64,000 bases of DNA, taken from the NCBI GenBank assembly GCA_963707065.1, contig CAVPPJ010000058.1, positions 186,001 through 250,000 on the forward strand. The letters are read 5' to 3'. Positions 26,115 through 38,866 of this stretch are shown in pieces (the stretch's first letter is position 1; every line of letters begins with the position of its first letter). Position numbers and translations under genes: made by a program. The notes beneath the pieces were generated by a model. It did no database searches. It worked only from the letters and a program-made list of their open reading frames with translations, and was not told the origin of the DNA. Origin of the DNA: Palsa-506 sp963707065 (GTDB taxonomy: Bacteria > Actinomycetota > Actinomycetes > Streptosporangiales > Streptosporangiaceae).

Positions 26115-28901
26115 ATGACCACCACCAAGCAGCCCGCCGAGCACGCCGCCTGGTACGCCCTGTCCGCGGCGGAAGCGGCCCGGGCGATGAATGTCGAACC
26201 TGGTCAGGGGCTGGGCGCCGGCGAGGTACAGCACCGGCTGGCCGAGTACGGGGCCAACGAGCTGCCGGTGGAGCCGCCGCCCAGCGTCTGGGTGGTCGCG
26301 CGGGGGCAGCTGGCCAACCCGATGAACATCATGCTGCTGATCGTCTGCGTGGCCAGCTTCGCGATCGCGCAGGTGGCGACCGGCGTCGTGGTGCTGGGGC
26401 TGGTGACGTTCAACATCGTCATGGGCTCGGCCCAGGAGCTGAAGGCCCGGGCCAGCGTGGAGGCACTGGCGCATCTCCAGGTGCCCCGGGCCCGGGTGCG
26501 GCGATCCGGCGGGGTCGAGGAGCTCGAATCGACCCAGCTCGTGCCGGGTGACGTCGTGCTGCTGGAGGCAGGTGACGTCGTCCCGGCGGACGGCAGGATC
26601 CTCACCTCCGCCACGCTGGAAGTGCAGGAAGCCGCGCTCACCGGCGAGAGCGCCCCGATAGCCAAGGACCGGGTGACCCTTCCCGAGGGGGAGGTCGCGC
26701 TCGGCGACCGCACGAACCTGGTGTTCCAGAACACCCAGGTCACCCGCGGCACGGCCACGTTCGTGGTGACCGCGACCGGTGAGGCGACCGAGATAGGCAA
26801 GATCGCCGGCCTGGTCACGGCCACCAAGCGCACGCGTTCGCCGCTGCAGCGCGAACTCGACGGCATGACCAAGGTATTCGGGCTGATCGCCTTCATCGCC
26901 GTGGCGATAATCGCCGTCTTCGGCATCGCGCGGGGCCAGGACACCACGACCCTGGTGCTGCTGTGCATCTCGACCGCGATCGCGGCCATCCCGACCGGCC
27001 TGCCGACGTTCGTGCAGGCCATGCTGTCCTCGGGAGCTCGCCGCCTGGTGGAGGCCAAGGCGGTGGTCAAGTCTCTGTCGGACGTGGAGACCCTGGGCGG
27101 GACCACCGTTATCAACAGCGACAAGACCGGCACGCTGACGCTGAACGCGATGACCGCGACCACCATGCTGGCCGGCGGTGACTGGTTCAAGATCGAAGGC
27201 CCCGGCTACCAGAAGGCCGGCGCGATCCTGGGGGTGGCCGGGGGGGAGCTGCCGGACTTCCACCGCCTGGCCCTGGGCCTGACGCTGTGCACCGATGCCA
27301 CGGTCGCCGACGACGGGTCGGTCATCGGCGACCCGACCGAAGCGGCCTTCGTGGTATTGGCCGCGAAAATGGGCGCCGACGCCGAGCAGACACGGGAAAC
27401 CCTGCCGCGCCGGGCAGAGGTGCCATTCGACTCCGAGTACAAGTTCATGGCCACCTTCCACGACCGCCCGGACTGGCTGTCCGGCGGGATCTTGACGCAG
27501 TCGCACTTCGAGAGTGTCAAGGGCGCGCCCGACGTGGTCGTGGAGCACTGCGGCCGGGCCCTGTGGCACGGCGAGCAGGTGCCGATCGCCGCCGTCCGCG
27601 ACGATATCCTGGCCGCCAACCGCCAGCTGTCCGAGCGCGGGCTGCGGGTGCTCGCTTTCGCGGCCCGTGACCTCGACGACGCGGCAATGTCCGCGGCGCT
27701 GACCGACCCGATGGCGGCCGTCACCGATCTCGTGCTTGTCGCGCTGGTCGGGATCATGGATCCACTTCGCACCGAGGCCAAGGACGCGGTGCACGTCGCC
27801 CTGAGCGCCGGAATTGACGTGCGGATGATCACTGGCGATCACACGGTGACCGCGCGCGCGATCGCGGACGAGCTGGGGCTCGGGCCCGGCGTGATCACCG
27901 GCACCGAGCTGCAGCACCTGCCGGATACCGAGGTGATCGAGCGCCTTCCCGAGCTGCACGTGTTCGGCCGGGTAGCGCCCGAGGACAAGCTGCGGCTGGC
28001 CAAGCTCATGCAGGAGTCCGGTGAAGTGGTCGCGATGACCGGCGACGCCGTCAACGACGCCGCCGCGCTCAAGCAGGCCGACATCGGCGTGGCCATGGGC
28101 AGCGGCTCGGAGGTGTCCAAGCAGGCAGCCAAGATCGTGCTGACCGACGACAACTTCGCCACCCTGGTCAAGGCCGTCGACCTGGGCCGCGACATCTACC
28201 GCCGGATCTCCACCTACATCAGGCTGCAGCTGACCATCCTGTCGTCGGTGCTGCAGCTGATGGTGTATGCGACCATCCTCAACATCAACGGCGGCGTGGC
28301 CCTGTTCCCGCTGCAGCTGCTGTTCTGCAAGTTCTTCGTCGTCATCACCGTGGTCATCGGGTTCATCGTCGACGTGCCCGATCCCGGGGTCATGCAGCGG
28401 CCACCGCGCAAGCCCGGCACGAAGATCGTCAACCGGCCCCAGATCATCCGCTGGTTCGTCACCGGGTTCGTGCTCGCCGCCACTGCCCTGGCCGTGCTGG
28501 AGTGGGGGCCCGGCAAGCCCAGCACCACGCACGCTTCGGCCTCTATGACGATGGCCTTCGCCATCGTCTCGTTCAGCGCGGTCAACATCGGCCTGGTGCT
28601 GCGGCGCGAGCGCGAGGCGCCGTGGTCCTCGCCGGTGTTCCCCTTCCTGGGCTGGATCATCCTCGGGTGGATCATCACCTGGGCCGCCGTGGAACTGGGC
28701 ATGCTCCAGCGCCTGCTCGACACCCAGTCGCTCAGCGGACGGCAGTGGCTGGTAGTGCTCGCCCTTTCGCTGCTCGCGCCCGCTGTCGTCGGCGTGGACA
28801 AGGCCATCCAGCTGTCCCGCCAGCGCAAAGCCAGCGTCACGGCCAGCGCCGAGATCACGGCCGGCGCGAAGATCAAAGCCGAGCCCGGAATCCGGGGCTA
28901 A
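26115..28901 (+). CDS. P-type cation-transporting ATPase 1
   Basis: A 928-aa P-type ATPase: N-terminal cation ATPase domain, LTGESAPI actuator loop, phosphorylation site DKTGTL at Asp336, and hinge TGDAVNDAAAL. The overall plan is that of type II/III pumps. The helix 4 motif is IPTGLP instead of IPEGLP, so the acidic residue that co-ordinates Ca2+ in type IIA pumps is missing. Helix 6 (QLLFCKFFVVITVVIGF) also lacks the usual Asn/Asp pair. The transported ion is therefore uncertain; H+ or a monovalent ion is possible. It starts 19 nt after permease 3. Confidence 0.9.
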   Translation: MTTTKQPAEHAAWYALSAAEAARAMNVEPGQGLGAGEVQHRLAEYGANELPVEPPPSVWVVARGQLANPMNIMLLIVCVASFAIAQVATGVVVLGLVTFNIVMGSAQELKARASVEALAHLQVPRARVRRSGGVEELESTQLVPGDVVLLEAGDVVPADGRILTSATLEVQEAALTGESAPIAKDRVTLPEGEVALGDRTNLVFQNTQVTRGTATFVVTATGEATEIGKIAGLVTATKRTRSPLQRELDGMTKVFGLIAFIAVAIIAVFGIARGQDTTTLVLLCISTAIAAIPTGLPTFVQAMLSSGARRLVEAKAVVKSLSDVETLGGTTVINSDKTGTLTLNAMTATTMLAGGDWFKIEGPGYQKAGAILGVAGGELPDFHRLALGLTLCTDATVADDGSVIGDPTEAAFVVLAAKMGADAEQTRETLPRRAEVPFDSEYKFMATFHDRPDWLSGGILTQSHFESVKGAPDVVVEHCGRALWHGEQVPIAAVRDDILAANRQLSERGLRVLAFAARDLDDAAMSAALTDPMAAVTDLVLVALVGIMDPLRTEAKDAVHVALSAGIDVRMITGDHTVTARAIADELGLGPGVITGTELQHLPDTEVIERLPELHVFGRVAPEDKLRLAKLMQESGEVVAMTGDAVNDAAALKQADIGVAMGSGSEVSKQAAKIVLTDDNFATLVKAVDLGRDIYRRISTYIRLQLTILSSVLQLMVYATILNINGGVALFPLQLLFCKFFVVITVVIGFIVDVPDPGVMQRPPRKPGTKIVNRPQIIRWFVTGFVLAATALAVLEWGPGKPSTTHASASMTMAFAIVSFSAVNIGLVLRREREAPWSSPVFPFLGWIILGWIITWAAVELGMLQRLLDTQSLSGRQWLVVLALSLLAPAVVGVDKAIQLSRQRKASVTASAEITAGAKIKAEPGIRG

Positions 28902-28942
28902 TGCCTGGGAGAGCGGGCTCGACTCAGATCGGAGGCACGGGC

Positions 28943-31687
<2,745 letters not shown>

Positions 31688-31697
31688 GGTGATCAAT

Positions 31698-32918
31698 ATG
31701 TCGCTTGGAGTGCACTCTGAGGTGGGCAGGCTACGCCGGGTGATGGTGCACCGGCCGGGCCTGGAGCACACCCGGCTGACCCCGTCCAACGCCGGGGAGC
31801 TGTTGTTCGACGACGTGATCTGGGTCGCCCGGGCCAAGGCCGAGCACGACATGTTCTGCGAGGTGATGCGCGACCGCGGCGTCGAAGTCTTCCACGTCGA
31901 GCACTTGCTGACCGAGGCCCTGGACCAGCCGGGGGCCAGGGACTGGGTCAGCGAGCATATCCTCAACGAGCGCGAGGTCGGCATCGCGGCGGCCGATCGG
32001 GCCCGGGAGTGGGCCGAGGCCTCGGACGCCGAACTGGTGACGGAGTTCCTGATCGGCGGGATCACCCGTGCCGACGTCGCCGAGGACCTCGGGCTGGTGT
32101 GGGAGTCGGCCGACCCGACCAGCATGCTGCTGCCGCCGCTGCCCAACCTGCTGTTCCAGCGCGACCCGTCGTGCTGGATCTATGACGGCGTCACGATCAA
32201 CCCGATGACCAAGCCGGCCCGCAAGCCGGAGACCCTGATCATGGAGGCCGTCTACCGGTTCCACCCGATGTTCGCCGCCGAGGAATTCCCCATCTGGCTG
32301 GGCGGATCGGGCGAGGACTGGGGCCGCGCCCACGTCGAGGGCGGGGACGTGCAGCCGATCGGCAACGGCACCGTGATGATCGGCATGGGCGAGCGCACCA
32401 CCCCGCAGGCCGTGCTGTGGATCGCCCGTCAGCTGTTCCGGGCCGGGTCCGCGACGCAGGTGCTCGCGGTGCACCTGCCCAAGTCGCGCAGCTACATGCA
32501 CCTCGACACCGTGATCACGATGTGCGACCGGGACCTGGTCACGCTGTTCCCGCAGGTGGTCAACGGCGCCCGGACCTGGGCCATCCGGCCGGGCGAGTCG
32601 GCCGAGGACCTCGTGGTCGAGGAACAGCAGGGATCGCTGCCCGAGCATATGGCCAAGGCCCTGGGCGTGGACAAGATGCGCGTCATAGAGACCGGCGGCG
32701 ACTCCTTCGAGGCCGAGCGCGAGCAGTGGGATGACGGCAACAACGTCGTCGCGCTGGAGCCCGGCGTGGTGGTGGCCTACGAGCGCAACACCGGGACCAA
32801 CACCGCGCTGCGCAAGGCTGGGATCGAGGTCATCACGGTCCAGGGCTTCGAGCTCGGTAAGGGCCGCGGCGGCGGCCACTGCATGACCTGCCCGATCGAA
32901 CGCGATCCCGCGTTCTGA
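31698..32918 (+). CDS. arcA: arginine deiminase
   Basis: First step of the arginine deiminase pathway: arginine gives citrulline and NH3. 406 aa, the normal length. Guanidino-modifying enzyme blocks are RRVMVHRPGLEHTRLTP, LFQRDPSCWIYDG, HVEGGDVQPIG, MHLDTVITMCD and the C-terminal GGGHCMTCPIERDP with the catalytic cysteine. ATG 31698 follows GAGGTGAT; a GTG three codons earlier is less likely. Ten nucleotides after ATPase 2. Confidence 0.95.
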   Translation: MSLGVHSEVGRLRRVMVHRPGLEHTRLTPSNAGELLFDDVIWVARAKAEHDMFCEVMRDRGVEVFHVEHLLTEALDQPGARDWVSEHILNEREVGIAAADRAREWAEASDAELVTEFLIGGITRADVAEDLGLVWESADPTSMLLPPLPNLLFQRDPSCWIYDGVTINPMTKPARKPETLIMEAVYRFHPMFAAEEFPIWLGGSGEDWGRAHVEGGDVQPIGNGTVMIGMGERTTPQAVLWIARQLFRAGSATQVLAVHLPKSRSYMHLDTVITMCDRDLVTLFPQVVNGARTWAIRPGESAEDLVVEEQQGSLPEHMAKALGVDKMRVIETGGDSFEAEREQWDDGNNVVALEPGVVVAYERNTGTNTALRKAGIEVITVQGFELGKGRGGGHCMTCPIERDPAF

Positions 32919-32942
32919 CCCGCACCAGGACGGGAGCCTTCC

Positions 32943-33944
32943 GTGGCGTACAACCTGAAAAACCGCAGCTTCCTCAAGGAGATCGACTTCACCCCCCAAG
33001 AGCTGCGCTTCCTGCTGCGGCTATCCGAAGCCCTCAAGCTGGCCAAGTACGCCGGCACCGAGACCCAGCGGCTGCAGGGCAAGGAGATCGCGCTGATCTT
33101 CGAGAAGACCTCCACCCGGACTCGGTCGGCGTTCGAGGTTGGCGCCTATGACCAGGGCGCGCACGTGACCTACCTGGACCCGTCCGGCTCGCAGCTGGGG
33201 CACAAGGAGTCGATCGCCGACACCGCCGCGGTGCTGGGCCGGATGTACGACGCGATCGAGTACCGGGGCAACCGGCAGGCCGACGTGGAAGAACTCGCCG
33301 CCCACGCGGGGGTGCCGGTGTACAACGGTCTGACCGACGAGTGGCACCCCACCCAGATGCTCGCCGACTTCCTGACCATGCACGAGGCCAGCGGCAAGCC
33401 GTATGACGCCATCGCCTACGCGTTCACCGGCGACTGCCGGTTCAACATGGGCCGCTCCCTGCTGGTCATGGGCGCGCTGCTGGGCAGCGACGTCCGCCTG
33501 GCCGGCCCGGCCGAGCTGCACCCGCCCAAGGACGTGGTCGAGATCGCCACCGGCATCGCCCGCCGCACCGGCGCGCGCATCACCGTCACCGAGAACCCGG
33601 CCGAAGCCGTCTCGGGCGTCGACTTCATCCACACCGATGTGTGGGTGTCGATGGGCGAGTCCAAGGACGTATGGGTCGAACGCGTCAAGATCCTCACGCC
33701 GTATCAGGTCAACGCCGCCCTGCTGGAGGAATCGGGGAACCCGGCGGTCAAGTTCATGCACTGCCTGCCGGCGTTCCACGCCCCCAACACCACCGTCGGT
33801 CGCGAGATGATGGAGCACACCGGCATGACCTCGGGCCTCGAGGTGACCGGCGAGGTTTTCGACTCAGCCGCCAGCATCGTGTTCGACCAGGCCGAGAACC
33901 GCCTCCACACCATCAAGGCGATCCTCGTCGCCACCCTGGGATAG
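32943..33944 (+). CDS. arcB: ornithine carbamoyltransferase, catabolic
   Basis: Converts citrulline + phosphate to ornithine and carbamoyl phosphate in the deiminase pathway. 333 aa, GTG start after GACGGGAGCC. Carbamoyl phosphate loop STRTRSAFE, then DEWHPTQMLADFLTM, FTGDCRFNMGRS and the signature FMHCLPAFH with the ornithine-binding Cys. Its place after arcA and under the same promoter makes the catabolic role more likely than arginine synthesis. Confidence 0.95.
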   Translation: MAYNLKNRSFLKEIDFTPQELRFLLRLSEALKLAKYAGTETQRLQGKEIALIFEKTSTRTRSAFEVGAYDQGAHVTYLDPSGSQLGHKESIADTAAVLGRMYDAIEYRGNRQADVEELAAHAGVPVYNGLTDEWHPTQMLADFLTMHEASGKPYDAIAYAFTGDCRFNMGRSLLVMGALLGSDVRLAGPAELHPPKDVVEIATGIARRTGARITVTENPAEAVSGVDFIHTDVWVSMGESKDVWVERVKILTPYQVNAALLEESGNPAVKFMHCLPAFHAPNTTVGREMMEHTGMTSGLEVTGEVFDSAASIVFDQAENRLHTIKAILVATLG

Positions 33945-34017
33945 CAGTACCCTCGGCGCTGTTGCATCGCAACTGGCCCGAGGTGCCGGTGAGCGCGGGG
34001 GGAGGGCGGATGCGGCC

Positions 34018-35328
34018 GTGAGCGTTGCCGACCTGGCCATCGTGGCCGCGCTGGTGTTCGGCTGGGGCGCGCTTTCTGCCCGGCTGGAGCGGTTCGACGT
34101 CACCGCGCCGATCATCTTCGTCGTCGCCGGACTCCTGCTCACCCACGGGCCGCTGCTGTCCCTGGGCATCGAACCCAGCAATGAGCTGATCAAGGAACTG
34201 GCGGAGTTCACGCTCGTCCTGGTCCTGTTCTGCGATGCGTCGCGGGTCGGATTGCACGAGCTGCGCGCGGATGCGGGGCTGTACCTGCGGCTGCTCGGGG
34301 TCGCGCTTCCGCTGACGATCGGCCTGGGCACGCTGCTGGCGCTGGCCCTGATGGGCGGGGGGAGCATCTGGCTGGCCCTGCTGGTGGGCGCGGCGCTGGC
34401 GCCGACCGACGCCGCGCTGGGCGCGGGCGTGATGACCAACCCGGCGATACCGGCCGGCATCCGCCGGCTGATCAATGTCGAAAGCGGCCTCAACGACGGG
34501 ATCGCCACGCCCTTCGTGACGGTGGCGCTGGCGGGTGCGGCGACAGCAGGCGAGCTCGCCGGGCATGGCCCGGCGGCGGCCGCGGCCGACCTGGCCCTGG
34601 GCATTCTGATCGGCGTGGCCATAGGCGGTGCCGGCGGCCTGCTGGTGAACGCGACACGCCGGCGCGGCTGGGCCGCTGAGGGTTTCGCGGGCTCGGCGGT
34701 GCTGGGCCTGGCGGTGTGCGCGTACGCGGCCGCGCTGGCGCTGCACGGCAACGGCTTCGTCGCCGCGTTCGTCGGCGGGCTCGCGTTCGGCACGACCGGC
34801 GGCCGACGGGGCGAGCCCCTGGTGCCGTTCGTCGAGGAAACCGGGGCGCTGGTGTCCCTGCTGGTCTGGCTGTCCTTCGGCGCGGTCGCGATCGTGCCCG
34901 CGGTGGAGGACCTGACCTGGCAGGTCGTGCTGTACGCGGTGCTCAGCCTCACGGTGATCCGGATGGCGCCGGTCGCGGTCGCGCTGGCCGGCGCGCGCCT
35001 CGGCCGCCCCACGGTCGCCCTAGTGGGATGGTTCGGCCCCCGCGGCCTGGCGTCAGTGGTGTTCGCCCTCCTGGCCCTGGAGGAACTGGGCCGTCCCGTG
35101 GCTGGTCATGCCGTAGCCGTCATCACGGTCACCGTGCTGCTCAGCGTGGTCGTGCACGGCGCCACGGCCGATCCGCTGGCTGCCCGGTACGCCAGGCTGC
35201 TCGCCCGTCGGGCAGACGGACGTGCCGGCGCCGAACTGCCCGATATACCGGAGCGCAGGCTCATCCGCCGGACGGCCTCCGGTACGCAGCGCAGTGACGC
35301 CGGCCCAAGCTCACCCTCGGGGGAGTGA
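34018..35328 (+). CDS. cation/H+ antiporter (CPA1/NhaP type)
   Basis: A 436-aa membrane protein with about 12 helices, GTG start. The family core includes ALAPTDAALGAGV and NVESGLNDGIATP, the two acidic motifs of the CPA ion-binding site, and WFGPRGLASVVFALL. Exchanges Na+ or K+ for protons. Last gene of the arc operon, 73 nt after arcB, which fits a role in pH or ion balance. Its final three codons and stop are part of a palindrome of the regulon type. Confidence 0.85.
   Translation: MSVADLAIVAALVFGWGALSARLERFDVTAPIIFVVAGLLLTHGPLLSLGIEPSNELIKELAEFTLVLVLFCDASRVGLHELRADAGLYLRLLGVALPLTIGLGTLLALALMGGGSIWLALLVGAALAPTDAALGAGVMTNPAIPAGIRRLINVESGLNDGIATPFVTVALAGAATAGELAGHGPAAAAADLALGILIGVAIGGAGGLLVNATRRRGWAAEGFAGSAVLGLAVCAYAAALALHGNGFVAAFVGGLAFGTTGGRRGEPLVPFVEETGALVSLLVWLSFGAVAIVPAVEDLTWQVVLYAVLSLTVIRMAPVAVALAGARLGRPTVALVGWFGPRGLASVVFALLALEELGRPVAGHAVAVITVTVLLSVVVHGATADPLAARYARLLARRADGRAGAELPDIPERRLIRRTASGTQRSDAGPSSPSGE
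35311..35328. promoter_or_regulatory. palindrome relic at the antiporter stop (no -10)
   Basis: TCACCC-TCGGGG-GAGTGA, one mismatch, whose last three bases are the stop codon of the antiporter. No CAGGAT-like hexamer lies 22-23 nt away on the plus side, and no gene begins after it on either strand. Probably a relic or a chance extension. Confidence 0.4.
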
Positions 35329-35364
35329 GGACCGGGGGCGCCGGACATTGCCTCGCCTGGCTGT

Positions 35365-36246
35365 CTAGAACGGTGTCGGGATGTGCCGTAGTGGCAGGCC
35401 GGGTTCGGTGTAGCCGCGGGCGGGCTGGCGGCGGGGCAGGGTGATGTCGCGGCGGGCGGGCGGCTGGTAGGGGACCTGGCTGAGCAGGTGGCTGATGATG
35501 TTGAGGCGGCCGCGCCGCTTGTCGTCGGTGTCCGCGATGTACCACGGCGCCCACGCGGTGTCGGTGGCGGCGAACATCGCGTCCCGGGCCCGGGAGTAGT
35601 CATACCAGCGGCTGTAGGACTTCAGGTCCAGGTCTGAGAGCTTCCAGATCTTCCGCGGGTCATCGATGCGGCTGCGCAGCCGGCGGGTCTGCTCGCCCGG
35701 GCTGACCTCCAGCCAGTACTTCAGCAGCACGATCCCGTCATCGGCCATCGCCTTCTCCACCCCCGGCACCAGACCCAGGAACCGCGCCGCCTGCTCCGGC
35801 GTGCAAAACCCCAGCACCGGCTCCACGCCCGCCCGGTTGTACCAGGAACGGTCGAAGATCACCACCTCGCCCGCCGCCGGGAAATGCGGCAGGTACCGCT
35901 GGATGTACATCTGCGACCTCTCCCGCTCCGTCGGCGCCGGCAGCGCCACCACCCGGAACACCCGCGGGCTCACCCGCTCGGTGATCCGCTTGATCGTGCC
36001 CCCCTTCCCCGCCGTATCCCGGCCCTCGAACACCACGCAGATCCTCGCCCCGGACGCCTTCACCCACTCCTGCAAGGCCACCAGCTCACCATGCAGCACC
36101 CGCATCTCCCGCTCATACTCCTTCCGCTTCAGCCGCACCACCGCGCCCGCCCCCGCCCCCGCCGTGGCGGCCGGCGCCTCAACCTCCGCGCCATGCCGCT
36201 TCCGCATGGCGTCATGCTGCTTCTGCTTGTCCTTCTTCTTGGCCAT
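35365..36246 (-). CDS. ppk2: polyphosphate kinase 2 family protein
   Basis: A 293-aa PPK2-type enzyme that phosphorylates nucleotides from polyphosphate (or the reverse). Walker A-like FEGRDTAGKGGT at 73-84, then FDRSWYNRAGVEP (Walker B region), KYWLEVSPGEQ and a lid with DPRKIWKLSDLD. The Lys-rich N-terminus starts at ATG 36246, ten codons inside the longest frame. Divergent from the DUF1269 gene across promoter site 5. Polyphosphate use fits an energy-stress island. Confidence 0.9.
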   Translation of the reverse strand: MAKKKDKQKQHDAMRKRHGAEVEAPAATAGAGAGAVVRLKRKEYEREMRVLHGELVALQEWVKASGARICVVFEGRDTAGKGGTIKRITERVSPRVFRVVALPAPTERERSQMYIQRYLPHFPAAGEVVIFDRSWYNRAGVEPVLGFCTPEQAARFLGLVPGVEKAMADDGIVLLKYWLEVSPGEQTRRLRSRIDDPRKIWKLSDLDLKSYSRWYDYSRARDAMFAATDTAWAPWYIADTDDKRRGRLNIISHLLSQVPYQPPARRDITLPRRQPARGYTEPGLPLRHIPTPF

Positions 36247-36334
36247 ATCGCCTCCCGTGCCAGGCTCGCCACGCAATTGCCATGGCCGCTAAACCGCTTC
36301 TGCCTGATCCTTGCCTGATAGCGTCGGCACGAAC

Positions 36335-36381
36335 TCACCCACGCGAGGGTGAGGTATTCGGTAGTGCGCCGACGGCAGGAT
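36335..36381 (+). promoter_or_regulatory. palindrome promoter site 5 (exact box, CAGGAT at N23), possibly divergent
   Basis: TCACCC-ACGCGA-GGGTGA at 36335-36352, then 23 nt, then CAGGAT at 36376-36381, 63 nt before the DUF1269 gene. On the minus strand an AAGGAT lies 22 nt from the box, so it may also serve ppk2, whose start is 88 nt away. Confidence 0.8.
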
Positions 36382-36415
36382 TAACACCGATAACTCCCCT
36401 GAGAAAGGAAAGGCC

Positions 36416-36916
36416 ATGGCTGATCTGATCGCCATCGGATACCCGGATGAGACGACCGGGGATGCCGCCGCCGAAGAGGCGCGCCGGCTGGCCCAGGACC
36501 TGATCATCCAGCCCGACGCGATCGCGGTGATCGTGCGGGACAAAGAGGGCAAGTACCACGTCCACACCACCCATCACGCGGTCGGCGCCGGGGCGACCTG
36601 GGGCATGTTCTGGGGGTTCCTGTTCGGCCTGCTGTTCTTCATCCCGGTCTTCGGCATGGCCATCGGCGCTGGCATGGGCGCCCTCATGGGCAAGGTAGCA
36701 AAGACCAGCATCGACAAGCAGTTCCAGGACCAGGTGCGCGGCATGCTGACGCCGGGTACCTCGGCGCTGTTCCTGATGCTGGAGAAGGTGACCCCGGATA
36801 AGGCCATCGACGCGATGAGCAGGTACGGCGGCACCGTGCTGAAGACTTCCCTGTCCAAGCAAGACGAGAAGGAGCTCCAGGAAGCCCTGCACGGCGACGA
36901 GACGGCCGCGCAGTAA
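36416..36916 (+). CDS. DUF1269 family membrane protein
   Basis: A 166-aa protein, ATG after GAGAAAGGAAAGG. The N-terminal soluble part (DLIAIGYPDETTGDAAAEEA, IAVIVRDKEGKYHVHTTHH) is followed by a Gly/Phe-rich hairpin of two helices (about 60-95) and a soluble C-terminus with FLMLEKVTPDKAIDAM. This pattern defines DUF1269, common in stress loci; function unknown. Probably cotranscribed with the SulP gene 76 nt downstream. Confidence 0.8.
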   Translation: MADLIAIGYPDETTGDAAAEEARRLAQDLIIQPDAIAVIVRDKEGKYHVHTTHHAVGAGATWGMFWGFLFGLLFFIPVFGMAIGAGMGALMGKVAKTSIDKQFQDQVRGMLTPGTSALFLMLEKVTPDKAIDAMSRYGGTVLKTSLSKQDEKELQEALHGDETAAQ

Positions 36917-36992
36917 CTCACGTGAGCCCGCGTCGCAGCCGGCTCCGGCCCCTGAGGCGCACCCAGGTTCGGGTCTCACGACAGGCGGGCAG

Positions 36993-38720
36993 GTGACAGC
37001 GGCACAGCCAGCTGCGGCGCGGGACCGATGGCGCTTTGTGCCGATGGTCGGCTGGATCCGCGGCTATGAGCGTCGCTGGCTCAGGGGTGATCTCATCGCC
37101 GGGGTCGCTGTCGCTGCCTTGATCGTTCCGAAGAACCTCGGCTACGCCGGGATCGCGGGGATTCCGCTGCAGAACGGCCTGTACGCGGCAGCGGCCGGCG
37201 CGATCCTCTATGCGGTCTTCGGGACGAGCCGGCAGATCTCGACCGGGCCGAGCTCGGGGCTAGCGGCCGTGGCCGCGAGCGCTGTCGCGGTGGCCGGGGT
37301 CAAGGGAATCCAGGACGCGGCGGCCCTGGTCGCGATGATCACGCTTGTTTCCGGGGTGCTGTTCCTTCTGCTCGCGGTGCTCAAGATGGGGTGGATCGCG
37401 CAGTTCCTATCGCGGGCCGTGGTCACCGGCTTCTTGTTCGGCGCGGCGATCGACGTCGTGATCGGCGAGCTGCCCAAGCTCACCGGGACGAAGACCACCG
37501 GCTCGAACCCCATCCAGGAGCTGTGGTCCTGGATCGGGACGCTCGGCGATGCCCAGCTGCTGACCGTGATCGTCGGCGCAGCCGCGCTGGCGGTGGTATT
37601 CGGGCTGCGGGTAATCGCGCCGCGCATCCCCGGTGCCCTCGTCCTGGTTGTCGGCGGCCTGGTGGCGTCCTGGCTGTTCGATCTGGGCGCTCACGGAGTG
37701 GCCCTGGTCGGCGAGGTGCCCAGAGGGCTGCCGTCCCTGCAGGTCCCCGACGTCTCGCTGCTGCGGGATCACGCGAGCACGATTGCCCTCGCGGCGGTGG
37801 CGCTGGTTCTGATCGGGTTCTCGCAGACCGCAGGCGACGCCAGGACGTTCGCAGCCAGGCACCGCTATCGCATCGACATCAACCAGGAATCGGCGGCCCA
37901 GGGCATGGCGAACGTCGGCGCCGGCCTGTTCCAGGGAATGCCGGTCTCGACGAGTCTGTCCGCGAGCTCACTGAACGACCATACCGGCGCGCGCACCGGC
38001 TTGGCGTCGCTGACCTCCGGCGTGATAGTCCTGCTCACGCTTCTGGTGCTAGCGCCGCTCTTCTCGAAGCTGCCGAAGCCCGTGCTCGCTGCCCTGATTA
38101 TCGAGGCGGTGGTCATGGGGATGATGGACGTGCCCGAGATGCGCCGCCTCGCCCGGGTGCAGCGCTTGGACTTCTGGATCGCGATCGCGGCGATCATCGG
38201 GACGCTGCTGGTCGGCGTGCTGGCCGGGGTGATGATCGGGATCGGACTCTCGCTGATCTGGCTCATCTCCGTGGCGACGCGGCCCCGAATGCCGCTGCTG
38301 GGGCGGGAGCCGGGCACTCAGGCCTTCCGGCAGCTGGATGAGCACCCCGGCGACGAGCGATTCCCCGGGGTGGTGGTCCTCCGGCTGGACGGTGGCCTGT
38401 TCTTCGCCACCTCGGACGCTCTGGAGGACCGGGTCAGGGAGGTCGCATTGTCGACGCCCGGCGTCACCGGGATCGTGCTCGATTGCGAGGGGATGGACTT
38501 CATCGACTCCCAGGGGTCGGCGAAGATGCACGAGATCCTCGATCTCACCGAGCACGCCGAGGTGACCCTGCGGCTGGCCCGGGTCAAGCCGGCGGTCCGC
38601 GAGTTGCTACGCCGCGACGGTGTCCAGGATCGCATCGGCGACGACAAGATCCACGGGAACGTCTATCGGGCCGTGGCGGCGCAGCTGGCCGCAGACGGCG
38701 GCAGCCGCGCAGACCGGTGA
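36993..38720 (+). CDS. SulP-family anion transporter with STAS domain
   Basis: A 575-aa transporter of sulfate, bicarbonate or another anion. About 12 membrane segments start with AGVAVAALIVPKNLGYAGIA, which differs from the more usual PQ/ PEA start of helix 1, and TGPSSGLAAVAAS. The C-terminal STAS domain begins near PGVVVLRLDGGLFFA and contains GIVLDCEGMDFIDSQGSAKM. GTG start. Follows the DUF1269 gene and presumably shares promoter site 5. Confidence 0.85.
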   Translation: MTAAQPAAARDRWRFVPMVGWIRGYERRWLRGDLIAGVAVAALIVPKNLGYAGIAGIPLQNGLYAAAAGAILYAVFGTSRQISTGPSSGLAAVAASAVAVAGVKGIQDAAALVAMITLVSGVLFLLLAVLKMGWIAQFLSRAVVTGFLFGAAIDVVIGELPKLTGTKTTGSNPIQELWSWIGTLGDAQLLTVIVGAAALAVVFGLRVIAPRIPGALVLVVGGLVASWLFDLGAHGVALVGEVPRGLPSLQVPDVSLLRDHASTIALAAVALVLIGFSQTAGDARTFAARHRYRIDINQESAAQGMANVGAGLFQGMPVSTSLSASSLNDHTGARTGLASLTSGVIVLLTLLVLAPLFSKLPKPVLAALIIEAVVMGMMDVPEMRRLARVQRLDFWIAIAAIIGTLLVGVLAGVMIGIGLSLIWLISVATRPRMPLLGREPGTQAFRQLDEHPGDERFPGVVVLRLDGGLFFATSDALEDRVREVALSTPGVTGIVLDCEGMDFIDSQGSAKMHEILDLTEHAEVTLRLARVKPAVRELLRRDGVQDRIGDDKIHGNVYRAVAAQLAADGGSRADR

Positions 38721-38866
38721 TCAGCCCGCTGGGGTTGGACGGTAATTCCGCGGCGCCAGCCGCCCCGCATCGTTGACGGCCGACCGCATGGCGGCTGCAG
38801 CGACGAGCCCGGGTTCATCTGACACGCCGATCGGGCGGGCACGGGCGTTGGCTTGGGAGGCCGCTG

